Source: Chloroflexota bacterium (GTDB lineage Bacteria > Chloroflexota > Anaerolineae > UBA2200). Taken from it: 64,000 nucleotides of DNA. The stretch lies in NCBI GenBank assembly GCA_014360755.1, contig JACIWX010000002.1:205988-269987 (forward strand), in the 5' to 3' direction. Shown piece by piece: positions 19,083 to 28,640 of the stretch. The notes beneath the pieces are model-generated. The model worked only from the letters and a program-made list of their open reading frames with translations, did not search any database and was not told the DNA's origin. A program made the translations under genes and the position numbers. Each line of letters starts with the position of its first letter. Positions within the stretch are counted from its first letter, which is position 1.

Positions 19083-20627
19083 TTATTGCTCATAACGTGG
19101 GAAGAGCACTTCTCCTGGAGAGAGCGCGGTACCGGCCGGATATGTCCCTACTGTAGTGAGCGCTTGCCACCCGGCACTGGGATCAAATTCTAAACCCAAT
19201 TGTTTCAGAAGCTCCCTTGCTTTGCGTGGCATCACTGGTTCTACCATGTACCCCAGCAGTCGCAACACATCCACTAGGTTGTACAACACGGTGGCCAAGC
19301 GCTCTCCTGCCTGTACTGAGCCATTTTTCTGCGCTTTGGCTAGCTCCCAAGGAGTTGTGTCTTGCACATACCCGTTGGCTGCCTCGACCACTTTCCAGAT
19401 GAGGATCAGCACTTCCTGCAAGGCAACTCGGCGTACTGCATCGGCAACGTGCTCCCCTAATTGCGCCGCCATGGCCAAAAATTTCTGATCCACTGCTTCG
19501 GGTTTGCCCTTAGCCTCCGGGACAACGCCATCGAAGTAACGCACCACCATCTGCACCGTACGGTTCAATAGGTTGCCAAAGTCATTGGCTAAATCCGCAT
19601 TGTAACGGCGGACGAAAGCAGCATCTGTGTAATCCCAATCCGCGCCGAAGGCGCCTTCTCGCATGAAGAAATAGCGTACAGCGTCGGATCCAAATCTCCG
19701 CACCAAATCAAAGGGGTCAATGATGTTGCCGGTGGACTTGCTCAGTTTTTGGCCATCTTTTGTCAGCCATCCATGTGCGAATACCAGGCGAGGCACCGGC
19801 AAACCAACAGCCATGAGCATAGCTGGCCAATACAAGCAGTGGAAACGGATGATCTCCTTGGCCATCAGGTGCACATCCGCTGGCCAGTAGCGTTGGAATG
19901 TTTCTGGATCGTCTCCGTAGCCAATAGCGGTAATGTAGTTGAGCAGCGCATCCACCCATACGTACAACACTTGCCGCGGATCATCGGGCAAGGGGATGCC
20001 CCAACGCACACGCTCACGGGAAATGCTAAAGTCTTGCAACCCTTGGCGCAGGACACCCAGAAGCTCATTGCGTCGCGCTTCTGGCTGTACGAAATCCGTC
20101 TCGGCGATCAAGTGGTACAGCCTATCCTGATAACGCGATAGGGCAAAGAAGTAATTTTCCTCCTCGGTCCACTCACAAGGACGCTGATGCACGCTGCAGA
20201 GGTTTCCTGGCAAAAGCTCATCTTGTTGATAAAAGGCTTCGCAGCGGGAGCAATACCAACCGGCATAGCGACCCCGGTAGACATCTTCAGAAGCCAGAAG
20301 CGCGCGAGCGAACTTTTGCACGGCAGCGATATGTCGTGCATCGGTAGTACGGATAAAATAGTCGTTGGAAATATCCAGCATCCGCCAGAGTTCTTTGAAT
20401 TGAGCAACGATGCTATCGCAGTACTCCTGCGGAGAAAGGCCCTTTTCCTCTGCGATGCGCTCGATATTCTGGCCATGCTCGTCCGTGCCAGTCAAGAAGA
20501 AAACATCATCTCCCATGAGACGATGATAGCGAGCTAGCACATCAGCTGCGATCGTGGTGTAAGCGTGCCCGATGTGTGGCACATCATTGACATAGTAGAT
20601 TGGTGTTGTTACATAGAATTTGCCCAT
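19083..20627 (-). CDS. metG: Methionyl-tRNA synthetase
   Basis: 514-residue class I synthetase charging tRNA-Met. The HIGH motif is PHIGHAYTT near residue 17 and the KMSKS motif appears as KLSKSTGN near 298. A zinc-knuckle region with CSRC and a later CSVHQRPC lies near residues 127-150. The C-terminal anticodon-binding domain is present; the extra dimerisation domain of longer MetG forms is absent. RBS GGAGG precedes ATG 20627. The gene is controlled by a T-box leader and flanked on both sides by same-direction copies of a 131-bp element. Confidence 0.98.
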   Translation of the reverse strand: MGKFYVTTPIYYVNDVPHIGHAYTTIAADVLARYHRLMGDDVFFLTGTDEHGQNIERIAEEKGLSPQEYCDSIVAQFKELWRMLDISNDYFIRTTDARHIAAVQKFARALLASEDVYRGRYAGWYCSRCEAFYQQDELLPGNLCSVHQRPCEWTEEENYFFALSRYQDRLYHLIAETDFVQPEARRNELLGVLRQGLQDFSISRERVRWGIPLPDDPRQVLYVWVDALLNYITAIGYGDDPETFQRYWPADVHLMAKEIIRFHCLYWPAMLMAVGLPVPRLVFAHGWLTKDGQKLSKSTGNIIDPFDLVRRFGSDAVRYFFMREGAFGADWDYTDAAFVRRYNADLANDFGNLLNRTVQMVVRYFDGVVPEAKGKPEAVDQKFLAMAAQLGEHVADAVRRVALQEVLILIWKVVEAANGYVQDTTPWELAKAQKNGSVQAGERLATVLYNLVDVLRLLGYMVEPVMPRKARELLKQLGLEFDPSAGWQALTTVGTYPAGTALSPGEVLFPRYEQ

Positions 20628-20655
20628 GCAAACCTCCTTCCAGGTCCAATCAGCT

Positions 20656-20786
20656 GAGAGTGTTGAAAATCTTGTTACCCTGAGTGAAGCGAAGGATCTC
20701 GCGTAACTTGAGCCGTATTTTCCCGAGTACTGCGAGATGCTTCACTTCGTTCAGCATGACATTGGAAGGGCTTTTTCAACACTCTC
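20656..20786 (+). mobile_element. 131-bp MITE-like element, copy 2 (between T-box and metG)
   Basis: Same length and direction as the copy at 18951, with about ten base differences by my count. It is flanked by a perfect 8-bp duplication AATCAGCT (20648-20655 and 20787-20794). It sits between the T-box terminator and the metG start codon, so it is transcribed as part of the metG leader. Confidence 0.92.
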
Positions 20787-20856
20787 AATCAGCTCTTCCT
20801 CGTAAATTTTGCATCCCACTGCAAAAGCACCAATACGGTATAACCTGTCCTATCAT

Positions 20857-21175
20857 AACAAAAGACCCTCGTCCGTCAGGGACGAGGGTTCGCTCTCGTG
20901 GTACCACCCTAATTCGCTGTTGATTCGCATCAACAGCCTCAGTCAGTGCCAGCCTAGATGGCACTATGCCCATCTAACGGGGGCAAATCGGCTCAGCTTA
21001 CTGGGTTAGGTGCCACGCCATGCTCACGATGACAAGTTCATTTCTCCGAGCACAGGGCCCTTCCCGTTCAGCTTGCAGCTCTGAGGCCATTTTCTACGGC
21101 TTATCTGCACTGCTTCTCAACCTCTGCGCAGCTCTCTGTAGCATCTAATACCGTATACTCGTCCTCTTCATCGCC
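20857..21175 (-). ncRNA. T-box riboswitch, methionine-specific, controlling metG
   Basis: On the minus strand the conserved T-box AGGGTGGTACCACG lies at 20910-20897 and a 9-bp terminator stem (20889-20881 with 20873-20865) with CTTTTGTT follows. Stem I opens with GAAGAGGACGAGTA. The specifier loop is bounded by the pairings TACGG/CCGTA and GAGG/CCTC, with GAAA before the codon ATG at 21090-21088. ATG specifies Met and the UGGU bulge suits a tRNA with discriminator A. Uncharged tRNA-Met should stabilise the antiterminator and switch metG on. Confidence 0.95.
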
Positions 21176-21226
21176 TTTCGTATGATATTGTCGAGTGCTT
21201 GTAATATTCAAACAAGACTGTACGTT

Positions 21227-21254
21227 ATTCTAGCAACTTCGCTAGTTTTGTCAA
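21227..21254 (-). promoter_or_regulatory. Promoter of the T-box/metG transcript
   Basis: Minus strand: TTGACA (21254-21249), 16 bases, TAGAAT (21232-21227). Predicted start is about 45 bases before stem I of the T-box. A weaker rightward TTGTCA (21248-21253) overlaps it. Confidence 0.75.
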
Positions 21255-21365
21255 AACATTGCGGCTGCCTTGTACTATATCCAATTCCGCTGTATACTTT
21301 CGTTTGCACCGCTGTTATCACTGGCCCAACTAATAGCGAGATACGCTCGCTGGAGGGTACGAAAA

Positions 21366-21932
21366 ATGGTCGAGATAGTCACTCTCCTCAGCAAATTGCT
21401 TGAGATTGATCTGCGCAGAGCACTGTGCACGATCCTGTTGCTGTTTTTCCTCATGGCTGCTTATATCCAGTCCTATGCCTTTGTGGACGACGTGCCGGGA
21501 GTGAACAAGCCTCCACTCTACGATTTGCTGCGACCTTTCGACTTCTGGGCACCAGCGATGTTGCTGATTATGCCCATGGCCTTGCTCACCTTGCCTTTGC
21601 AATGGTTGGGCTTTTCTCCTCTATCATCACCCTTGGTCTGGCCATTGCAAGCCATTTATCTCTATTTCCTCTCGTGTCTGCTTGCCTTTGGGCACGACCG
21701 CTGGGGGGCAAAATGGAGGAAGGGATGGCGTTGGCTTATCTGGTTGCTGCCCTTCCTCATCGTGGCTGTGCTGTGGATGCCTGGCATGTTGGCCGGAATG
21801 AGCGCCTTTTGGAACGCCCTGCCCTTTTTTATCTCCTCCATCTTATTCACTGGCTGTGTTTTGTCTTTGTACATTTACATTGCTGCTTGCTTCGGCGTAG
21901 GTGTGTATAAGAAACTGCGGGCTCACCCGTAG
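21366..21932 (+). CDS. Integral membrane protein of unknown function
   Basis: A 188-residue protein with about five hydrophobic segments (near residues 17-35, 60-82, 88-108, 122-145 and 150-175). I recognise no family. ATG 21366 is chosen because GGAGGG lies eight bases upstream; the frame is open to 21270 but the extra codons lack an RBS. It is followed 21 bases later by a lipoprotein gene, so the two probably form a small envelope unit divergent from metG. Confidence 0.7.
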   Translation: MVEIVTLLSKLLEIDLRRALCTILLLFFLMAAYIQSYAFVDDVPGVNKPPLYDLLRPFDFWAPAMLLIMPMALLTLPLQWLGFSPLSSPLVWPLQAIYLYFLSCLLAFGHDRWGAKWRKGWRWLIWLLPFLIVAVLWMPGMLAGMSAFWNALPFFISSILFTGCVLSLYIYIAACFGVGVYKKLRAHP

Positions 21933-21953
21933 CCTCGTAGGAGGTAATTGGAA

Positions 21954-22391
21954 ATGCATTCCAAATGCAGGGGGTATGCAATAATCCTGCTGATGGTGGC
22001 AGCAATGCTCTGTGTTCTAGCCAGTTGTGGTTCTGGAGGATTGCCTCCAGAGGGCAAGAATGCCCTCGATGAATGCATTGCTCGCTTGGCTGGCACGAAG
22101 GTCAATTACAGAATCATATCCGCACAAAAAGCGCCAGGAACAACTGAGGAGCAGCGTACCGCCCCCCAATTACCGTCCAGCAGTGGTGTGTCCGGATGTC
22201 CGCCGGATTCTGGCGATCGGGAGACCTGGTGCATTGTCATCGGTCAGGAAATTGCAGACAAGACGGGGCAGCGGTATTCCCACTTTCTGCTCAGAAGGCT
22301 GGGTAGCTCCTGGTATGTAGAAGAATTGACCGACGCACAGGCAAACCGTTTTGAATACGTCGGTTGCACCAATTGGAATATCAGGCGCTAG
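21954..22391 (+). CDS. Small putative lipoprotein
   Basis: 145 residues. The first 25 form a lipoprotein signal with lipobox VLASC. The rest is small and polar with a Pro/Ser-rich patch near residue 70 and four further Cys residues. No family recognised. ATG 21954 is preferred to TTG 21948 because AGGAGG is then nine bases away instead of three. Confidence 0.7.
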   Translation: MHSKCRGYAIILLMVAAMLCVLASCGSGGLPPEGKNALDECIARLAGTKVNYRIISAQKAPGTTEEQRTAPQLPSSSGVSGCPPDSGDRETWCIVIGQEIADKTGQRYSHFLLRRLGSSWYVEELTDAQANRFEYVGCTNWNIRR

Positions 22392-22414
22392 AAAAAGGCG
22401 GTTACTAGTCAACT

Positions 22415-23995
22415 TCACACCAAGGGGCTGTACGCTTGTGACCAGATATTCGTATATGCGGCGACTTCTGCTTCCCACCGCGCATCGTCCCAACCCAGCT
22501 CTGGTTGGACGATAGCACGGATGGTTTCCATGATGGGCATAGCACCTTGTGACAAGAGCAAGCCTATGCGCACCCGCCGCAGCAGCAGGTCATCTAGGTG
22601 CACTACTCCCTCATTGCGTGCAGCCCAACGTAGCTCTGCCCAGAGCGTATCCGTCTCGGGGATGACATCCAATTCTTCATGTGCCGCCGCAGCAACGAGG
22701 GCTGGAGCATGTGTGCCATAGCGCCCTAACAGACGCAAGCGCGCATAGGAATCCAGCCTTGTAAGACCAGCCAGGTCCGCCGGCAGTGGCTCAAACATCG
22801 GGGCATTGCCATCGGGGCTGGCCATTGCAGGCCAAATGCGTCGTGCTGTGCGCAGCGCATCTAATGCCATGGGACGGAAAGTGGTCAGTTTTCCTCCGGT
22901 AATGGTAACCAAGCCACTCTCTTCTAACACGATGTGGGCACGCGACTCTTTATGCGGATCCACCCCTTTCCCCGATGCAACGATGGGACGCACTCCCGAA
23001 AAGGTTGCCATGATATCCTTTGCCTGCAAACGTAAGGAAGGAAACTTGGCGTCCAGCGCCTCCATAATATATTCGATCTCCTCAGGCTCCACATGCGGTT
23101 CTTCGTCAAGTGGCTGCTTATGATCCAGATCCGTGGTTCCGGCTAGAGTAGCTCCTTCCCAAGGGAGGACAAAAACAGGACGCTTGTCGCGCGGATGAAC
23201 GAGGGTAATCGCCTGCGCCACTGGCAAGCGCCAGGCAGGGAAGACGAGGTGACTGCCTCGGGAGGGGCGAATGCGGGGAGAGCCTCCCACTTGACTGCGC
23301 AACTGATCCGCCCAGGCGCCAGTGGCACTGATTACCACCCGTGCCTTTAACTCCAGCGTGCGTCCAGTTGTCCTGTCACGTACCACAACGCCTTTCACTT
23401 TCCCCTCACGATCCAAGAGCAGTTTCTCTGCCGCCACGTAATTCAGGGCTGTGCCGCCTGCATCCACCGCCTCACGGATGATGCGCAATACCATCCGCGC
23501 ATCATCTGTTACAGCGTCAAAATAACGGTAGCCGCCTTTGAGGCGTTCCTGGTTGATATGCGGTGCAAGCATCAGAAAGTCATCGCCCTTGTAATAGCGG
23601 TGTGCCCACTTATGTCCAAACAGGTCGTATACCGCCAGGCCAATGGCAGCAGCCCTTCGGTTTGGGGATTCACCTTGATAGATACCAAAGAGAAAACCCA
23701 GAGCGTTGATCAGGCCAGGTGCTTGTTTCATCAACCATTCCCGTTCGCGCACAGACTCCCGTGTAACGCTGTACTGGCCCTGTGCCAAATAGCGAAGGCC
23801 ACCATGGACAAGCTTTGTCGAACGGCTGGAAGTGCCCCAGGCGAAATCGTTTTTCTCTATCAAGAGCGTTCGTAGATGGAGATGCGTTGCCTGGCGTAGG
23901 ATGCCTGCACCTGTAATGCCGCCTCCAATCACAATGATGTCCCAAGGCTGATCGAGTTGGGACCAGACATTATCGCGCCATTTACCCTGCCACAT
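22415..23995 (-). CDS. glpD: FAD-dependent glycerol-3-phosphate dehydrogenase
   Basis: 526 residues. The FAD-binding IIVIGGGITGAG lies near residue 21 and the GlpA/GlpD hallmark GTSSRSTKLVHGGLRYL near 55; a later SGVRPIVASGKG fits the family. It oxidises glycerol 3-phosphate to dihydroxyacetone phosphate and passes electrons to the membrane quinone pool. ATG 23995 is chosen for the AGGAG upstream; the frame is open further to 24046. It is the last gene of the leftward ROK - thrC - transaldolase - AGPS-like operon. Confidence 0.93.
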   Translation of the reverse strand: MWQGKWRDNVWSQLDQPWDIIVIGGGITGAGILRQATHLHLRTLLIEKNDFAWGTSSRSTKLVHGGLRYLAQGQYSVTRESVREREWLMKQAPGLINALGFLFGIYQGESPNRRAAAIGLAVYDLFGHKWAHRYYKGDDFLMLAPHINQERLKGGYRYFDAVTDDARMVLRIIREAVDAGGTALNYVAAEKLLLDREGKVKGVVVRDRTTGRTLELKARVVISATGAWADQLRSQVGGSPRIRPSRGSHLVFPAWRLPVAQAITLVHPRDKRPVFVLPWEGATLAGTTDLDHKQPLDEEPHVEPEEIEYIMEALDAKFPSLRLQAKDIMATFSGVRPIVASGKGVDPHKESRAHIVLEESGLVTITGGKLTTFRPMALDALRTARRIWPAMASPDGNAPMFEPLPADLAGLTRLDSYARLRLLGRYGTHAPALVAAAAHEELDVIPETDTLWAELRWAARNEGVVHLDDLLLRRVRIGLLLSQGAMPIMETIRAIVQPELGWDDARWEAEVAAYTNIWSQAYSPLV

Positions 23996-24071
23996 TGCTA
24001 TGCTCCTGGATTTGGGATTCAAGATGCAGGGTGCAGAAACGTGCACTCAGACCATGTAGCATCTTGTACTT

Positions 24072-25673
24072 CTATCGCTTAATCAGTTTCCTGGGGTTCA
24101 TAATGCCATGTGGATCAAAGCATTGCGACAAGGCATGCAACGCTGCCATGCCCAAAGCCCCCTTCTCGGCAGCGAGATAGGGCAGGTGATCCGTGCCAAT
24201 ACCATGCTGATGGGTGATCGTTCCGCCTGCTGCGATAATGGCTTGGCTGGCTGCCGTTTTCAAGACCTGCCAGCGGCGCAGTGTCTCTTCCGGGTCACCA
24301 TTTGCAGGGATGCGGTAGAGATATGTGGTGTAGACGTTAGAACCCCATGGGTAAGTATGAGATAAGTGGCTAAAAGCGAGCACTCGTTCACCGATGTCCT
24401 GTAGGCCATCCCGCAATGCCTCCTCGATGACATCCACCATACGGGCGATGTTGCTCCACTGCGTTGCCGTTTCCAGAGTGTCCAGAGCATAGCCCATTTC
24501 CCACAAGGTGTTGCGCAGGTACGGAGTGCGGAATCTGCTTTTCCGCCACTGGTTGCCAAAGAGCTTCCCGACATGCACCCCACCGTATTTTCTGGCCACA
24601 GCCAGTGCTTCTTCACGACCGAGCCGCACTGATGATGCATTTCCGGTAATGCCGAGGATGAGCATGCAGCGTTGCTCGCCCACCCCGCGCAGACGCAACA
24701 ACTCCTTGAGCCAACGGATTACCTTCTCATGGCCGGCTAGAGCGAGCGTCGTTTCTGTCTCGAGCGGTGTGCTCAGGCGCAACATGGATAGCGGGAGACG
24801 CGCCTGCATGATTTCACGCACGGCTTCCTGGCCTTGTCGGAAGTCCGGGAAAAAGACCGCGCGAAACTCTTCGCACTCTGGCAAGCGCCGAATGCGCACA
24901 GTCGCTTCAGTTAGGATGCCTAGCCGCCCTTCAGAGCCCAGCACCACCTCACGCAAATCCGGCCCAGCCGCTGAAGCGGGAAATGGCGGTAGGATCAAGG
25001 TGCCCGCGGGAGCTTCCAGTCGCCCTCCGGCGAACATGGCTTCGATGCGGCCATAGCCCAGCGATTGCTGGCCGTTTGATCGCGTAACAATCCAGCCACC
25101 AAGGCTGGACAGTTCAAAAGACTGCGGAAAATGCCCTAAGGTAAAGCCGCGTGCGCGGAGTTGCGCCTCTAAATCAGGGCCGAAAATTCCTGCACCGAAG
25201 GTGGCTAGATGGCTGACCTCATCGAAATGCAGCAATCGGTTCATGCGGCCCAGGTCTACTGTCAGCACTGGGGCTTCCCCAGGCAAGACATTGATGTGCC
25301 CAACCACACTGGTTCCGCCACCGTAGGGAATTAACCGTGCTCCAACACGGGCAGCATAGGTGAGCAGCTCCCGTACCTGGGCGTTGGTAGTAGGATAAGC
25401 CACGCCATCGGGGAAAGCGGGAATGCGCCCACTGCGCAGAGCAATCCAATCCGGCAGGCTCTGGCCTCGGGCGTGGAGAACACGGGCAAATGGATCTGTA
25501 TCCACCAAGGGATGGGAAGGCAAACGGGAGTCGGGTACTGAGGAAATCACTTCATCAAGAGCCGCGTCGTGCGGGGGTTCAGCCGGGCCAATCCAATCCT
25601 GCAAGAACGGCACAGCAGAATCCGGCAAGGGATAGACAAACGTCTCATCACCCCATCCGTTCCATCGTCTCAT
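24072..25673 (-). CDS. FAD-binding oxidoreductase, alkyldihydroxyacetonephosphate synthase-like
   Basis: 533 residues of the VAO/FAD-binding-4 family. MRRWNGWGDE at the N-terminus, the FAD loop LIPYGGGTSVVGH near residue 118 and the C-terminal THQHGIGTDHLPYLAAEKG are characteristic of the alkylglycerone-phosphate-synthase-like branch rather than plain lactate dehydrogenases. In eukaryotes AGPS makes ether lipids; in bacteria this branch is mostly uncharacterised. ATG 25673 has AGGAGG eight bases upstream. It sits 76 bases before glpD, which makes the DHAP that a real AGPS pathway would start from. Confidence 0.85.
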   Translation of the reverse strand: MRRWNGWGDETFVYPLPDSAVPFLQDWIGPAEPPHDAALDEVISSVPDSRLPSHPLVDTDPFARVLHARGQSLPDWIALRSGRIPAFPDGVAYPTTNAQVRELLTYAARVGARLIPYGGGTSVVGHINVLPGEAPVLTVDLGRMNRLLHFDEVSHLATFGAGIFGPDLEAQLRARGFTLGHFPQSFELSSLGGWIVTRSNGQQSLGYGRIEAMFAGGRLEAPAGTLILPPFPASAAGPDLREVVLGSEGRLGILTEATVRIRRLPECEEFRAVFFPDFRQGQEAVREIMQARLPLSMLRLSTPLETETTLALAGHEKVIRWLKELLRLRGVGEQRCMLILGITGNASSVRLGREEALAVARKYGGVHVGKLFGNQWRKSRFRTPYLRNTLWEMGYALDTLETATQWSNIARMVDVIEEALRDGLQDIGERVLAFSHLSHTYPWGSNVYTTYLYRIPANGDPEETLRRWQVLKTAASQAIIAAGGTITHQHGIGTDHLPYLAAEKGALGMAALHALSQCFDPHGIMNPRKLIKR

Positions 25674-25783
25674 ACAAGCCACCTCCTTTGGCAGCGTTGC
25701 TTCTTCGCCGTACACCAATGCGCAGATTTATCTTGACAGCGGACGGATATGTGCGGTTTGCGTTTTTGCCTAAACAGGCTGTC

Positions 25784-26509
25784 CTACACGGATGATTTCC
25801 GTGCGAACTCAGCGACCGCTTCATCGGAGAGCGGATCATTGCCCATAGCGAGAAGCACGGCCAAAGGCGCCGATATATGATGGGCACCTGCTAGCAGCGT
25901 CTTGACCGCCTCCTCTGGTGACTTGATACTTGCCGCTAGAACCTCCGTGCCGCGGCCCACCGCTTTGCAGACCTCTGCCAATTCCCTGACGAAGCTGAAG
26001 CCATCCCCACGCAAACGAGTAGTACGATTCACGTAGGGCAGAAGATATTTTGCGCCAGCCTCGCAGGCGAGATAAGCCTGCGCTGTATTGAACAGGGAGG
26101 TTACGGCTACCGCAACCCCCTTATCCGAGAATTCCGCAACAAGGGCCATGTTCTCAGTGGATGTGGGGATTTTCAAGCCAATTTTGCCTAGTTGCAGGGG
26201 ATAGAATTCGCTAGCGGTTGGGTTCTTCTCCCATTCGGCAAACTGTTTGTCTTCCTCCTCACGGAATTCGTCATTCAGGCGCAAAATCCTTTCGCCTTCT
26301 ACCCGCCGTTCCGCTACGGTAGGTGCAGTCAGTTGATAAAACACGGTCCCTGTACAGATATGACACAGCTCGCGGAGAACCTCGGTTGCTGGACGCTTTA
26401 CTTTTGCCAGGAGTGCGGGGTTCGTAGTGATACCTCGCACAAAGCCTAAGCTCATCGCTTGACGCGCTTCCTCTGGTAATGCAGAATCGAGATAGATGCT
26501 CAAGGTCAC
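25784..26509 (-). CDS. Transaldolase family protein (small, FSA/MipB-like)
   Basis: 241 residues, near the size of single-barrel transaldolases and fructose-6-phosphate aldolases. The N-terminal IYLDSALPEEA and GITTNPALLAKV and the Schiff-base Lys in KIGLKIPTST near residue 120 are diagnostic, followed by GVAVAVTSLFNTAQAYLA. A roughly 20-residue charged insertion (residues 77-97) precedes the Lys strand. True transaldolase versus aldolase activity cannot be decided by eye. Confidence 0.88.
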   Translation of the reverse strand: MTLSIYLDSALPEEARQAMSLGFVRGITTNPALLAKVKRPATEVLRELCHICTGTVFYQLTAPTVAERRVEGERILRLNDEFREEEDKQFAEWEKNPTASEFYPLQLGKIGLKIPTSTENMALVAEFSDKGVAVAVTSLFNTAQAYLACEAGAKYLLPYVNRTTRLRGDGFSFVRELAEVCKAVGRGTEVLAASIKSPEEAVKTLLAGAHHISAPLAVLLAMGNDPLSDEAVAEFARKSSV

Positions 26510-26546
26510 CTCCGAGAAACATGTTATGTATTTCGTGTTCCGTATC

Positions 26547-27650
26547 CTAGCGTTCGCTGCTTTTCAAGCCATGTCCGGTTAAAGGCAGCACAATCAAGTC
26601 ATGAGGATGGAAGCGTTTACGCCAGCGCACCAATGCGGCTAATGGTACAGCCGCAGTGGGTTCTACATACAAGCCGCGCTTGGCTAGCATCTTTCTCGCT
26701 GCTAGGATTTCTTCATCACGCACAGTCAGCACTGCGCCGCCTGTTTCGCGCACGGCTTTCAATGCGTGTCTCCCCCACGCTGGACGAGCGATCGAGATGC
26801 CCTCTGCTACCGTATGTCCGGGTTCTACCTCTTGGACATCCTCCCATCCATTCTGCCAGGCAGTGAAAAGAGGAGCACAAGCCTGGGACTGCACCGCAGA
26901 GAAACGTGGCAGAGCCTGTAGGAGCCCCGCTGCTTGCAGCCTTTTTACCGCTAGGTAAGTGGATGCAATGAGTGAACCATGGCCCACAGGGAAAATCAAA
27001 TGATCCGGCATCCGTCCGCCTAGTTGCTCAAACAATTCATAGCCTATGGTTACTACGCCCTCTAGGAACATGGGGTGATAAGCATGGCTGGCATAGTACG
27101 CCCCCTCTTTAACTGCCTCTAGCACCGCTTCTGTTGCACGAGGACGGGGACCCTCTACAAGGACAAGTTCTGCTCCATATACCCGAATCTGCGCCTGTTT
27201 GGCAGCGGAGGTATGCGCTGGGGCAAAAATGCGTACCCGTAGCCCTGCCCGTGCGCTATAAGCAGCTAAGGAGGCTCCCGCATTACCTGAAGAATCGTCC
27301 ACGATATCTCGAACGCCCCAAGCCCGCAAGAAGCTGACCAACAAAGAACTGCCACGATCCTTGAATGAACCTGTGGGATTCAAAAATTCTAGTTTGAACC
27401 CTATATCGAGGCCATCCCATGCTTCTAGCAATAGCGGAGTGCCGCCTTCGCCCAAGCTGACCGGTTCGGCATGCGGGCCAATGGGAGGAAGGACATCTCG
27501 ATAGCGCCATAACCCTGATTCCTGCGTTCTGACAGCCTCTAGGCGGAACGCAGGGACATCTTCCACGAAAAAGGGTTGGCCACATGGACAACACCAGCGC
27601 TGGGTGGGCCATGTTTCCTTATTGCCGCAAAGAGCGCAGAAAAAGTTCAT
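26547..27650 (-). CDS. thrC: Threonine synthase-like PLP enzyme
   Basis: 367 residues. An N-terminal zinc-ribbon-like segment (CALC, then CCPCG) precedes the PLP fold; the Schiff-base Lys is in GSFKDRGSS near residue 97 and SSGNAGASLAAYSARAG follows. Threonine synthase turns O-phosphohomoserine into threonine. Its place among sugar-phosphate genes, away from other threonine genes, leaves room for another substrate in the same fold. It overlaps the ROK gene by 4 bases (ATGA). Confidence 0.85.
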   Translation of the reverse strand: MNFFCALCGNKETWPTQRWCCPCGQPFFVEDVPAFRLEAVRTQESGLWRYRDVLPPIGPHAEPVSLGEGGTPLLLEAWDGLDIGFKLEFLNPTGSFKDRGSSLLVSFLRAWGVRDIVDDSSGNAGASLAAYSARAGLRVRIFAPAHTSAAKQAQIRVYGAELVLVEGPRPRATEAVLEAVKEGAYYASHAYHPMFLEGVVTIGYELFEQLGGRMPDHLIFPVGHGSLIASTYLAVKRLQAAGLLQALPRFSAVQSQACAPLFTAWQNGWEDVQEVEPGHTVAEGISIARPAWGRHALKAVRETGGAVLTVRDEEILAARKMLAKRGLYVEPTAAVPLAALVRWRKRFHPHDLIVLPLTGHGLKSSER

Positions 27651-28612
27651 GCTGTCCCTGTCTCTGCCAAAACCAATGCGATCGCGCCAATTAAGCCAAC
27701 ATCATCTCCAAGCGCAGCAGGGACGATGCGAACACTACGCTGCGAGGCAGCAATCGCGCGTTCTGCAATGAGCGCGCGCACCGGCGCAAAAAGCAGTTCC
27801 CCAGCCTTGCTGACGCCGCCTCCGACAATGATCATCTCGGGATCAAAAGCGTGGATGAAGGAAATCATGCCAATACCCAAGTAGAAGGCAGCACGTTGCA
27901 TGACTTCCAGAGCCAATACATCTCCTTGCTGGGCAGCCTCGACCACCTCTTTTGCCGTGATGCGCGTGGGATCACCTTCGAACCGTGCTCGCAGCAGCGA
28001 GGGCTTGCCTTCCTGCAACAGTTCTATGGCATGGCGGGCAATCGCTGGACCTGACGCCAATGCTTGCAAGCAACCAATATTGCCGCAATTGCACCGCGAG
28101 CCATGGGGGTCCACGATAACATGTCCCAATTCTGCTGCCCAGCCGTTTGCCCCCAACAGCAACTTCCCATTCTCGATGACGCCTGCCCCAATGCCTGTGC
28201 TAATGGTCAGATAGATCAGGAAATCAACGCCTTGTCCTGCCCCAAAGCGATGTTCGGCTAGAGCAGCAAGATTGGCATCATTGCCTACATAGACGGGCAG
28301 CTGCAGGCCCTGCACCAACAGGTCACGGAGAGGCCAGTTCTCAAAGCCCCGTATATTGGATGCCTTGGCGACAATACCAGTGCGAGGATTCACTGCACCT
28401 GCTGTAGCCACTCCAACGCCTAACACCTGCTTGCGCTCAATCCCTTGCAGCACCTGCTCAATGCAATCAATGATGCGGGATGTCACCTGTTGTGCACCTT
28501 CGTGAGCTGGTGTCAGTGTGTTCACGCGCCTAAGCATAGTGCGTTTGCGGTCAGCCAGCACAGCACGAATTTGGGTTCCCCCTACATCCACACCCACGAT
28601 AAGTTCTTCCAT
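27647..28612 (-). CDS. ROK-family sugar kinase (glucokinase type)
   Basis: 321 residues. The phosphate-binding GVDVGGTQIRAVLAD is at the N-terminus and the ROK zinc motif CNCGNIGCLQ near residue 171. ROK kinases phosphorylate glucose and amino sugars; those with an N-terminal HTH are repressors, but none is present here. ATG 28612 (RBS GGAG) is chosen over the open frame to 28669. It is the first gene of the leftward five-gene operon, with a promoter at 28641-28669. Confidence 0.92.
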   Translation of the reverse strand: MEELIVGVDVGGTQIRAVLADRKRTMLRRVNTLTPAHEGAQQVTSRIIDCIEQVLQGIERKQVLGVGVATAGAVNPRTGIVAKASNIRGFENWPLRDLLVQGLQLPVYVGNDANLAALAEHRFGAGQGVDFLIYLTISTGIGAGVIENGKLLLGANGWAAELGHVIVDPHGSRCNCGNIGCLQALASGPAIARHAIELLQEGKPSLLRARFEGDPTRITAKEVVEAAQQGDVLALEVMQRAAFYLGIGMISFIHAFDPEMIIVGGGVSKAGELLFAPVRALIAERAIAASQRSVRIVPAALGDDVGLIGAIALVLAETGTA

Positions 28613-28640
28613 CAGGCTTCTCCACACCAGAGTAAGCCAA

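Noticed and set aside
18951..20786. Composite transposon carrying metG
   Set aside because: Each flanking copy has its own different target duplication, which shows two independent insertions.
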